From Salinivirgaceae bacterium (GTDB lineage Bacteria > Bacteroidota > Bacteroidia > Bacteroidales > SZUA-534), in assembly GCA_017527435.1 (NCBI GenBank), contig JAFXQB010000017.1, forward strand, positions 1 to 64,000: DNA of 64,000 bases. The letters run 5' to 3'. A program made the translations under genes and the position numbers. The notes under the pieces are model-generated. The model did no database searches. It saw only the letters and a program-made list of their open reading frames with translations, and was not told the origin of the DNA. The first letter of the stretch is position 1; each line of letters opens with the position of its first letter. This document shows positions 33,272 through 40,350 of the stretch, in pieces.

Positions 33272-35443
33272 ATGGAAGAACTTGAGCAACAATTATTTGG
33301 CTTGATTGACCGACGGGGCGGCGACGCACAGAAGGTGCGCCAGGCGTGCGAGTTTGCCCGCGGGCAACTGTCGGGCACGGTGCGTGAGACGGGCGAACAG
33401 GCATATACCCACGCTCTGCGAGTGGCGCTGATTGTTGCTGAAGAAATCAGCCAGAGCAACATATCAATAATCGCCGCACTGCTGCACGAAACGGAAATCC
33501 ACGACGAACAGGTGTGCCGTCAAATTGAGTCGCAATTTGGGCCGCAGGTGCTGTTCATCATCAGCGAAATGCTGAAAATCAGCAATCTGCAAAAAGAAAA
33601 ACTGCAACTCAACAGCGAGAACTACATCTCGCTCGTGCTCACCATCACCAAAGACGTGCGCGTGATTCTGCTCAAACTGGCCGACACGCTCGACAAAATC
33701 CGTCAGATAAAACTCTACGGGCCTGAACGCCAAATGAAAATCGCGCAGACGGCACGCATTCTGTACGCACCCATCGCCCACCGCCTGGGGCTCTACCACA
33801 TCAAAACCGAACTTGAAGACATCTCGCTGAAAATCATCGAGCCAGAGACGTACTACAACATCGCGCGCACGCTGAACGAGACCAAAATCCGCCGCGAAGA
33901 GTATATCAGTCGGTTCAAACAAACTGTTACAGAAGCACTTAGCGAGTCGTTGAGCGGCCACGGATACACTTACGAAATAAAAGGGCGCCCAAAATCGGTG
34001 AACTCGATTTATGGCAAAATCAAAAAGCAAAATGTCGATATATCAGAGATTTACGACTTGTTTGCCATCCGCATCATTCTCGACGGCGTGCCGCCCGAGA
34101 AGGAAAAGGAAGCCTGCTGGAACGTATATAGCATAATAACAAACATTTACCAGCCCAACCCCACCCGTCTGCGCGACTGGATTTCGACACCACGGGCGAG
34201 CGGCTACGAATCGCTGCACACAACGGTTATGGGCCCCGACGGGCACTGGGTTGAAGTGCAGATTCGCACACGCCGAATGGACGAAGTGGCCGAAAAAGGC
34301 AACGCGGCGCACTGGAAATACAAGGAATCGGGCAAGGACGAGTCGCACGACAAGTGGCTCGGCAGCATCCGCGACGTGCTCGAGCGCAAGGACAGCGGCT
34401 CGTTCGACAGCGAAATCGGCGACAAGAGCCTACAGCCGAAAGCCGCCAACATCTTCGCCTTCACACCGCAGGGCGACATCATCAAACTGCGTCAGGGCGC
34501 CACAATTCTCGACTTCGCCTACTCTATCCACAGCAACCTGGGCAACACCTGCACGGGCGCTCGCATCAACGGTAAAATTGTGCCGATACGCTATCAGATT
34601 AGCAACGGCGACACGGTTGAAGTGCTGACATCGAAATCGCAGAAGCCTAACCTTGAGTGGCTGAACATCGCCGTCAGCCCGCGCATCAAGGCCCGCATAC
34701 GCCGCGCCATCAACGAAGAGACGTTCAAGCACGCCGAAATGGGCCGCGAAATGCTCGAACGCAAGGTGGCGCAAATCAAAATCGACCTGAACGACCAGGT
34801 TATCCTTCAAATGATTACGCGGTTCAAGTACAAGCACGCTCTCGACTTTTATCAGGATATTGCTGACGATAAAGTTGACCTGCACGCTGTGCGCGATTTC
34901 CTGCTGACGCTGAAGGCCGAACCCGACAGCCACCCGACCGAAACGCCCGACAGCAACGGCGAGTACACCGCCACGTTCGACGACTCGGACGACGCGCTCA
35001 TCATCGGCCGCGACCTTGTGAACGTCGATTACAAACTGGCGCAGTGCTGCCACCCCATCCAGGGCGACCGCATTTTCGGCTTTGTGACCGTAGACCGCGG
35101 CATACAGATTCACCGCCAGGGCTGCCCAAACGCCAAAGACCTGCTTGCGCGATACCCATACCGCATCATCAAGGCGCGCTGGAACGACACCGAGCGGCAG
35201 TCGGTTTTCAACGCCGACATCATTGTCACGGGCATCGACAAACTGGGCGTTGTGAACCACATCACCGAAGTGATTGCAAAAAGCGAGACATCGAGCCTGC
35301 GCTCGCTCAAAGTGAACTCGAAGGACGGCATCTTCAAGGCCTACATATCAGTCTTTGTGGGCAGCACCGCCCAACTCGACGCGCTGCTGCTGAGCATCGG
35401 CAAGATTAAAGACGTGATTCGGGCGGAAAGGGCGGAAAGGTGA
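33272..35443 (+). CDS. RelA/SpoT-family (p)ppGpp synthetase with degenerate hydrolase site
   Basis: 723 residues from ATG 33272. Domains: HD-type (about 25-175), synthetase (about 225-345; GRPKSVNSIYGKI, GYESLHTTV at 311, EVQIRTRRMDEVAEKGNAAHW), TGS (about 390-450), a conserved-Cys region (QCCHPIQGD, HRQGCPN) and a C-terminal ACT domain. The hydrolase signature HDxxED reads HETEIH (72-77), and the later ADRLHNMR equivalent is ADTLDKIR, so ppGpp hydrolysis is probably lost while synthesis is kept. The first His (H47) remains. The start is near the end of an inverted repeat. Its 3' end is duplicated at 36701. Confidence 0.93.
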   Translation: MEELEQQLFGLIDRRGGDAQKVRQACEFARGQLSGTVRETGEQAYTHALRVALIVAEEISQSNISIIAALLHETEIHDEQVCRQIESQFGPQVLFIISEMLKISNLQKEKLQLNSENYISLVLTITKDVRVILLKLADTLDKIRQIKLYGPERQMKIAQTARILYAPIAHRLGLYHIKTELEDISLKIIEPETYYNIARTLNETKIRREEYISRFKQTVTEALSESLSGHGYTYEIKGRPKSVNSIYGKIKKQNVDISEIYDLFAIRIILDGVPPEKEKEACWNVYSIITNIYQPNPTRLRDWISTPRASGYESLHTTVMGPDGHWVEVQIRTRRMDEVAEKGNAAHWKYKESGKDESHDKWLGSIRDVLERKDSGSFDSEIGDKSLQPKAANIFAFTPQGDIIKLRQGATILDFAYSIHSNLGNTCTGARINGKIVPIRYQISNGDTVEVLTSKSQKPNLEWLNIAVSPRIKARIRRAINEETFKHAEMGREMLERKVAQIKIDLNDQVILQMITRFKYKHALDFYQDIADDKVDLHAVRDFLLTLKAEPDSHPTETPDSNGEYTATFDDSDDALIIGRDLVNVDYKLAQCCHPIQGDRIFGFVTVDRGIQIHRQGCPNAKDLLARYPYRIIKARWNDTERQSVFNADIIVTGIDKLGVVNHITEVIAKSETSSLRSLKVNSKDGIFKAYISVFVGSTAQLDALLLSIGKIKDVIRAERAER

Positions 35444-35805
35444 ATAGTGGTGAGAGTTTAGGAGTTAGAAGTTTGCATACAAATGAAAGCCTTTGTTTTC
35501 ACAAATTGCAATAATCTGTTGTCACATTATATATAGGTATTATCACACAGCATAACCCGCTTATGTGTACCTGTCAAGACTTTTATGGAAGAAAAGCAGC
35601 TGAACACCACACAAAAACCGACAAAAACAACTTTTTTTACCAAAAAAAATATTAAAAAAGAGCGCGGTATTAAAAATATTCGTAATATTGCATTGTTTGA
35701 AAGGTGGAATTCCAATGAGAGTGAAACTGAACAAGCAATAGTGAAAATGATTTATTGAGAAAATCCAGCGAAAGCTATTTAATATTAACTTAAAATTCTA
35801 GAAAA
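35444..35805. other. Intergenic region after relA
   Basis: 362 bp, AT-rich. It holds a TATATAGGTATTATCA word at 35530, repeated as TATATAGGTACTATCA at 36676, one small open frame (35585-35758), and no recognisable TAnnTTTG promoter for the secreted protein downstream. The two direct-repeat words bracket the secreted gene. Confidence 0.5.
35585..35758 (+). CDS. Possible 57-residue basic small protein
   Basis: ATG-to-TGA frame of 57 codons beginning MEEKQLNTTQKPTKTTF and followed by a Lys/Asn/Ile-rich middle and an acidic C-terminal third. No ribosome-binding site, promoter or homologous family is recognised, and the region is AT-rich, so chance is quite possible. It is recorded because it fills most of an otherwise empty 362-bp gap and ends 47 nt before the next gene. 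Confidence 0.25.
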   Translation: MEEKQLNTTQKPTKTTFFTKKNIKKERGIKNIRNIALFERWNSNESETEQAIVKMIY

Positions 35806-36618
35806 ATGAAAAAGATTTATCTTTTAAGTGCAGTTGCTTGCATGTTTGCATTTGGCGCTAACGCACAACCCGTTTTTGGTGATGGTTGGATCGTAGAGAA
35901 TGGTGAGACTTTGACAGGTACATTTACTCCTGCTGAAGCTGCTTCTCCAACTTTGGTTACTTGCGTATTCACTGGTGAGTCTTCAAACGATCAGTGGAAA
36001 GCTCAGCTCATCACTCCGAGCTGGAAGAAAATCGGCAAAGAAGGCGATTCTTTCAAACTTTCGTTTGACGTTATGTACGAAGGTTCAGGTGCAAATCCTC
36101 GTTTCCGTATAGCATCTGGTAAGACATTCCCTTGGAACGCAGATTTCCAACAAGGTAGCGGTGAATTCAACACTCAGATTGTTGACCAAGATGGTAACGC
36201 TGTTATTTATGACAGCGACTTTGCTTTGACTGCTGGTCAATGGGTTTCTTATTCTTATGACCACTTCATTGGCGAGTTGGGTACAGACTCTATCCGTCTT
36301 GAAATCGACTATGGCTGCGAGCCGGGTACTTACAGCTTCAAGAATGTAAAACTTGAGGTTGCTGGCAAAGTTGTAGCTGAGTACTTCAAAGAAGCTGGTG
36401 TAACACCTCCGACAGCTGTTTCTGAGGCTGCTGCTATTAAGGCATTCGTTGCTGACGGCGTACTCTTCGCTTCTGAGGCTGCTGACGTAACTGTTTACAA
36501 TGTAAACGGCGTAGCTGTTAAGAGCGCTAAGAACGTTACTTCACTCAACGTAGCTGACCTGAAAGCTGGTCTGTACATTGCCAAATTTGGTAACGCAACA
36601 GTTAAATTTGTGAAATAA
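35806..36618 (+). CDS. Secreted protein with T9SS-like C-terminal domain
   Basis: 270 residues with signal peptide MKKIYLLSAVACMFAFGANA. The central part (about 25-195) is a beta-sandwich resembling carbohydrate-binding modules (FKLSFDVMYEGSGANPRFRI, SYSFKNVKLEV). The last 75 residues (VTVYNVNGVAVKSA, LNVADLKAGLYIAKFG) look like a type-IX-secretion C-terminal sorting domain. Codons favour GCT, GGT and CGT far more than the GCC/GGC-rich neighbours, suggesting very high expression or a different origin. It lies between the relA end and a second relA 3' fragment. A strong terminator follows. Confidence 0.78.
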   Translation: MKKIYLLSAVACMFAFGANAQPVFGDGWIVENGETLTGTFTPAEAASPTLVTCVFTGESSNDQWKAQLITPSWKKIGKEGDSFKLSFDVMYEGSGANPRFRIASGKTFPWNADFQQGSGEFNTQIVDQDGNAVIYDSDFALTAGQWVSYSYDHFIGELGTDSIRLEIDYGCEPGTYSFKNVKLEVAGKVVAEYFKEAGVTPPTAVSEAAAIKAFVADGVLFASEAADVTVYNVNGVAVKSAKNVTSLNVADLKAGLYIAKFGNATVKFVK

Positions 36619-36643
36619 ATAAACACAAGCAATTGCTGGATTC

Positions 36644-36674
36644 GAAGGCTACCTTTTGGTAGCCTTCTTTTTTC
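36644..36674 (+). terminator. Strong rho-independent terminator
   Basis: Perfect ten-base stem GAAGGCTACC / GGTAGCCTTC with loop TTTT, followed by TTTTTTC. Confidence 0.95.
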
Positions 36675-36700
36675 ATATATAGGTACTATCATATTCTTTT

Positions 36701-36781
36701 TTTGTGGACAACACATCCCTACTCGACGCTCTGTCGATTAGCATCGGTAAGATTAAAGACGTAATTCAAGCGAAAAGGTAA
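36701..36781 (+). pseudogene. Duplicated 3' fragment of relA
   Basis: These 27 codons (FVDNTSLLDALSISIGKIKD, then VIQAKR and stop) match the end of the relA gene at 35354-35443 (FVGSTAQLDALLLSIGKIKD, then VIRAERAER), with many silent changes and a small deletion. Reading frame and stop are kept. It is a fossil of a past duplication, about 1.35 kb from the original, with the secreted-protein gene between the two copies. Confidence 0.88.
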
Positions 36782-36931
36782 GATTGAGTCCATCGCAAAA
36801 GCGGGCTAAAAGCGCAAACAAAGACACATTCGCATATATAATTGCTAACACAAAACATATGTGAATCCATGTATAAAACAAACTGTATATCTGGCATCTA
36901 TAGTCACTTTTTAGCCAGTATTAGTCAATAA

Positions 36932-36955
36932 TTTGTTCAATCGCGATTAAACAAA
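36932..36955. promoter_or_regulatory. 24-bp palindrome, candidate operator
   Basis: The left half TTTGTTCAATCG and right half CGATTAAACAAA are complementary apart from one symmetric position. The site covers the expected -33 position of the promoter at 36967 and lies 44 bp before the start of a GbsR/MarR regulator, so autoregulation is likely. Confidence 0.7.
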
Positions 36956-36966
36956 TCAAAAAATAC

Positions 36967-36974
36967 TATTTTTG
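36967..36974 (+). promoter_or_regulatory. Bacteroidetes -7 element (TATTTTTG)
   Basis: Exact TAnnTTTG match 25 nt before the regulator ATG; likely promoter of the lipid-synthesis operon. Confidence 0.65.
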
Positions 36975-36999
36975 TGGCTCATTTTTGCAGATTTGACGA

Positions 37000-37464
37000 A
37001 TGTTGGAGAACACTAACCTTCAAAAGCAAAACAGACTGATTGACGAGTATGGCTCGTACTTCGGTTCGATTGGCTTCCAACCCATTGCGGGGCGGATTAT
37101 CGGGCTGTTGTCGGTATCGGACTGCGAGGAGTTGTCGTTCGACGAGATTACAAGCCGACTGCAAATCAGCAAGGGCTCGGCTAGCGTGGTGCTGCGCCGT
37201 CTGGTGGCCGAAGGCAGAGTGGCGGTTGTAACAGTCGAGGGCGGCCGTCGTCATTACTATCGGCTGAACCAACAGAATCTGTTCGAGGTGCTCGACGAGT
37301 TTGAGCGTATGTGCGACAGCGTGCGCGGCCTGCTCAACACCACTATCGACCTGAAAGCCGACAAACAATCGTCAAACGCAAAGTATTTTTATCAGATTAT
37401 CAACACAATAGACAAATACAAAACGAAATTGGCTTCAATGAGACAAGCCGTTCAAACAGCATAG
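37000..37464 (+). CDS. GbsR/MarR-family transcriptional regulator
   Basis: 154 residues. A winged helix-turn-helix (about 30-95; FDEITSRLQISKGSASVVLRRLV, wing VAVVTVEGGRRHYYRL) is followed by a helical dimerisation region. The layout matches the GbsR branch of MarR regulators, often repressors near lipid or osmolyte genes. It is first in the operon; the ketosynthase starts 4 nt after its stop. The 24-bp palindrome upstream is its probable operator. The ligand is unknown; an acyl or aryl product of the operon would fit. Confidence 0.88.
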   Translation: MLENTNLQKQNRLIDEYGSYFGSIGFQPIAGRIIGLLSVSDCEELSFDEITSRLQISKGSASVVLRRLVAEGRVAVVTVEGGRRHYYRLNQQNLFEVLDEFERMCDSVRGLLNTTIDLKADKQSSNAKYFYQIINTIDKYKTKLASMRQAVQTA

Positions 37465-37468
37465 AATT

Positions 37469-38692
37469 ATGAAGAAAAGAGTTGTTATAACTGGAATGGG
37501 AATTTACTCGTGCATCGGCAAGAACCTTGACGAAGTGCGCGAATCGCTATACAATGGAAAATCGGGCATCGTCTTCGACCCCGTGCGCAAGGAAATGGGC
37601 TTCCGCTCGGCGCTGACCGCCTATCTTGAGAAACCCGACCTGAAGGGCGTTTTGAGCCGCAACCAACGCGTCTATATGCCCGAGCAGGCAATGTACGCAT
37701 ACGTGGCCACGGCCGAAGCGCTGAAAAACGCGAAAATCGACCAAGATTATCTTGACAGTCACGTAGTTGGCCTTATGTATGGCAACGACAGCAGCGCCGA
37801 CCCTGTGGTTAAGGCCGTTGACACAATGCGCGCCAAAAAAGACACCACGCTGGTGGGCTCGGGCGCCATTTTCCAATCAATGAACTCGACGGTGACAATG
37901 AACCTTTCGTGCATCTTCAAGCTGCGCGGCATCAACCTGACGGTGTCGGGCGCCTGCGCAAGCGGCTCGCACGCAATCGGCTTGGGCGCACTGCTCATCA
38001 GCAACGGCCTGCAGGATATGGTTGTGTGCGGCGGCGCGCAAGAAGTTAACCCCTTCTCTATCGGCAGTTTCGACGGCATCAGCGCCTTCTCTGTCCGCGA
38101 GAGCGACCCCACACGGGCTTCCCGCCCATTCGACCGCGACCGCGACGGACTGGTTCCTGGCGGCGGTGCGGCAACCGTTATTATTGAAGAATATGAACAC
38201 GCTGTAAAACGCGGCGCACCAATACTTGCCGAAATTTTGAGTTACGGCTTCTCGTCGAACGGCGACCACATATCGACACCCAACGTGGCTGGCCCGACGG
38301 CATCGCTCGAAATGGCTATCCGCCTGGCGGGAATCAACATCGACGAAATCGGCTACATCAACGCACACGCCACTTCGACGCCCGTTGGCGACGCTCAAGA
38401 GGCAAAGGCCATCTACAACGTCTTCGGCGACCGCCGCATTGAGGTAACTTCAACCAAATCGCAGACTGGCCACGAAATGTGGATGGCTGGCGCAAGCGAG
38501 GTCATCTACTCGATGCTGATGATGAAAAACGATTTCATTGCCGCCAATATCAACTTTGAAAATCCCGACGAGGACTCGGCCAAACTGCTGATTCCCGACA
38601 AGCGTATCGAAAAGAAATTCAACACGTTCCTGTCGAACTCGTTCGGCTTTGGCGGAACCAACGCAACGCTGATTGTCAGAAACATTGATTGA
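37469..38692 (+). CDS. Beta-ketoacyl-ACP synthase (aryl-polyene type)
   Basis: 407 residues, complete KAS II fold. The catalytic triad is intact: C163 in SGACASGSHAIG, H300 in NAHATSTPVGD and H335 in SQTGHEMWMAG. Similarity and context fit the ketosynthases of aryl-polyene/flexirubin clusters more than housekeeping FabF, since it is grouped with two dedicated ACPs and two hotdog dehydratases. It would extend an acyl or aryl starter with malonyl-ACP. No chain-length-factor partner is present in this window. The stop codon runs into a GAAGGATT repeat. Confidence 0.9.
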   Translation: MKKRVVITGMGIYSCIGKNLDEVRESLYNGKSGIVFDPVRKEMGFRSALTAYLEKPDLKGVLSRNQRVYMPEQAMYAYVATAEALKNAKIDQDYLDSHVVGLMYGNDSSADPVVKAVDTMRAKKDTTLVGSGAIFQSMNSTVTMNLSCIFKLRGINLTVSGACASGSHAIGLGALLISNGLQDMVVCGGAQEVNPFSIGSFDGISAFSVRESDPTRASRPFDRDRDGLVPGGGAATVIIEEYEHAVKRGAPILAEILSYGFSSNGDHISTPNVAGPTASLEMAIRLAGINIDEIGYINAHATSTPVGDAQEAKAIYNVFGDRRIEVTSTKSQTGHEMWMAGASEVIYSMLMMKNDFIAANINFENPDEDSAKLLIPDKRIEKKFNTFLSNSFGFGGTNATLIVRNID

Positions 38693-38733
38693 AGGATTGA
38701 AGGATTGAATGCGTGAATAACTGATAAAAATCG

Positions 38734-38979
38734 ATGGAAAGTTCAGAACTAATAAGTAAACTTAACAATATTCTGGCTCAGGAATTTGAGGTTGATGTGG
38801 CGAAGATTAAGCCTGAAGCAAACATTAAAGAGACTCTGATGCTGAACAGTTTGGATGCTGTGGATATGATTGCGGTAATTGAATACGAGTTTGGCGTGAA
38901 AATCCCGTCGGGCGAATACGCGCATATGAAGGTTTTCTCGCAGTTGTACGACTATATGCTGAACGCATTGAAGAATTAA
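38734..38979 (+). CDS. Acyl carrier protein (first copy)
   Basis: 81 residues. The phosphopantetheine site is S39 in LNSLDAVDM, followed by the helix IAVIEYEFGVKI. An Asn replaces the usual Asp before Ser. It lies 41 nt after the ketosynthase stop. Two ACPs in tandem are typical of aryl-polyene pathways, where they carry different intermediates. Confidence 0.9.
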   Translation: MESSELISKLNNILAQEFEVDVAKIKPEANIKETLMLNSLDAVDMIAVIEYEFGVKIPSGEYAHMKVFSQLYDYMLNALKN

Positions 38980-39129
38980 ATGAGTAATGTGTAAAGAGTA
39001 AAGAAGAATGTTGAGAAAAGTTTTGAAGGTTGAGATTGTTGAGATGACTCATAAACCAAACATTATCAACAGCAAAGCGCTAAACTTTAAACTTTAAACT
39101 CGAAAAACTTATAACTAAAAATATAAAAT

Positions 39130-39372
39130 ATGGAAAAACAAGAACTTATCGCAAAAATCAACCAAGTTTTGGCTGATGAATTCGAAGTTGAACAAAGCGT
39201 TATCACCCCCGATGCCGACATTAAATCGACACTCAATCTCGACAGTTTGAGCCTTGTCGATATGGTTGCGCTCATTGAGGAAGAATTCGGCGTTAAAATC
39301 AAAGGCACCGAACTGGCAAGCGTCAAGACATTCGGGCTGCTCTACGACTTCGTTTTCGAGCGGATGGCATAA
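39130..39372 (+). CDS. Acyl carrier protein (second copy)
   Basis: 80 residues. S39 in LDSLSLVDM is the phosphopantetheine site, followed by VALIEEEFGVKI. It is about half identical to the first copy, so the duplication is old or the roles have split. The 150-bp gap between the two ACP genes contains TAAACTT-type tandem repeats (about 39080-39100) and no gene. It is followed by a long imperfect hairpin. Confidence 0.9.
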   Translation: MEKQELIAKINQVLADEFEVEQSVITPDADIKSTLNLDSLSLVDMVALIEEEFGVKIKGTELASVKTFGLLYDFVFERMA

Positions 39373-39393
39373 TCAAGCGCCGCTAAATCTAAC

Positions 39394-39445
39394 CACAGAA
39401 AGCACGAAAAACACGGAAATGTTTCCGTGTATTTCTGCTTTTGTG
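39394..39445. repeat. Long imperfect hairpin inside the lipid operon
   Basis: Inner perfect arms ACACGGAAA / TTTCCGTGT (39411-39419 and 39422-39430, two-base loop), extended outward by partly complementary CACAGAAAGCACGAAAA and ATTTCTGCTTTTGTG. There is no T-run, so it is more likely a REP-like element or RNA-stability structure than a terminator. Confidence 0.65.
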
Positions 39446-39479
39446 CATTATAACAAACAGATTTTCAATCATTCCGCCA

Positions 39480-39908
39480 ATGAAAACCGCTCTATTTCAA
39501 GGTGATGACATTGCGAAACTTATTCCGCAACGCCCGCCCATTGTTATGGTGAGCCACTTTTTCGGCGCCACCGAAACCGATGCCGAAACAGGGCTTAAAA
39601 TTCTGGCCGACAATATCTTCTGCAAAAACAACCACCTGACCGAACCTGGCCTGATTGAGCACATTGCGCAATCGGCGGCAGCCTTTGCGGGATACAACGC
39701 CCTGCAGTCGGGCGAAAAGGTGGTTTTAGGCTTCATTGGCGAAATCAAAAAACTGACAATCAACTCATTGCCCGCTGTCGGCACACTGATTGAGACGCGA
39801 ATAGCCATTGTTCAGGAAGTGATGAACGTACTGCTTATGAGCGCCCGCTCAACCGTCGACGGCCAAACTGTTGCCGAATGCAGTATTAAGTTGTTTATGG
39901 ATAGGTAG
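39480..39908 (+). CDS. ApeP-like hotdog 3-hydroxyacyl-ACP dehydratase
   Basis: 142 residues from ATG 39480; an upstream ATG at 39441 would add 13 unlikely residues and overlap the hairpin. Single hotdog domain with FabZ-like opening IAKLIPQRPPIVMVSHFF. Its active-site helix reads LTEPGLIEHIAQSAAAFAGY, lacking the HFPG loop of FabZ but close to the ApeP family of aryl-polyene dehydratases. It probably works with the second hotdog protein encoded next, which has the complementary GHFPEKAVSPGV loop. Confidence 0.85.
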   Translation: MKTALFQGDDIAKLIPQRPPIVMVSHFFGATETDAETGLKILADNIFCKNNHLTEPGLIEHIAQSAAAFAGYNALQSGEKVVLGFIGEIKKLTINSLPAVGTLIETRIAIVQEVMNVLLMSARSTVDGQTVAECSIKLFMDR

Positions 39909-39972
39909 TTGGTAATGGCAAAGTCTGTCATAATTCATAATTTGAAATTATTAATTCATAATTTGCAATCAT

Positions 39973-40350
39973 ATGCTTCTAAAAGACTATTACACAATAA
40001 CATCGCAAAGCACCGACAGTGAAAGCGGCGCAACGCTTTTCCGCATCAGGCTGAATGGCGGACACGAGATTTACAAGGGGCACTTCCCCGAGAAGGCGGT
40101 GTCGCCTGGCGTTTGCAACTTGCAGATTATGAAGGAATGCGCCGAGCGGATTGTGGGCAAAGAACTGACAATCAAGACTATGGCGCAGTGCAAAATGCCC
40201 GCTATGATTACACCCGACGGCACGCCCGAACTCACCGTTTCGGTGAAAACCGAAGAGACGGCAGACGGCTGGCAGACCGTTGCATCAATATTCAATGAAT
40301 CAACAACTTACATCACATTCAAAGGACTTTTAATTCCTGAACAGCAATGA
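39973..40350 (+). CDS. ApeI/FabZ-like hotdog dehydratase
   Basis: 125 residues. The hotdog loop and helix GHFPEKAVSPGVCNLQIMKE (about 35-54) contain the catalytic-type His. FabZ's usual Glu on the following helix is not obvious at the same position. ApeI-like proteins pair with ApeP-like ones to dehydrate 3-hydroxyacyl-ACPs. It overlaps the MMPL gene by 4 nt (ATGA), so translation is coupled. The leader carries AATTCATAATTTG repeats (39938-39970). Confidence 0.82.
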   Translation: MLLKDYYTITSQSTDSESGATLFRIRLNGGHEIYKGHFPEKAVSPGVCNLQIMKECAERIVGKELTIKTMAQCKMPAMITPDGTPELTVSVKTEETADGWQTVASIFNESTTYITFKGLLIPEQQ

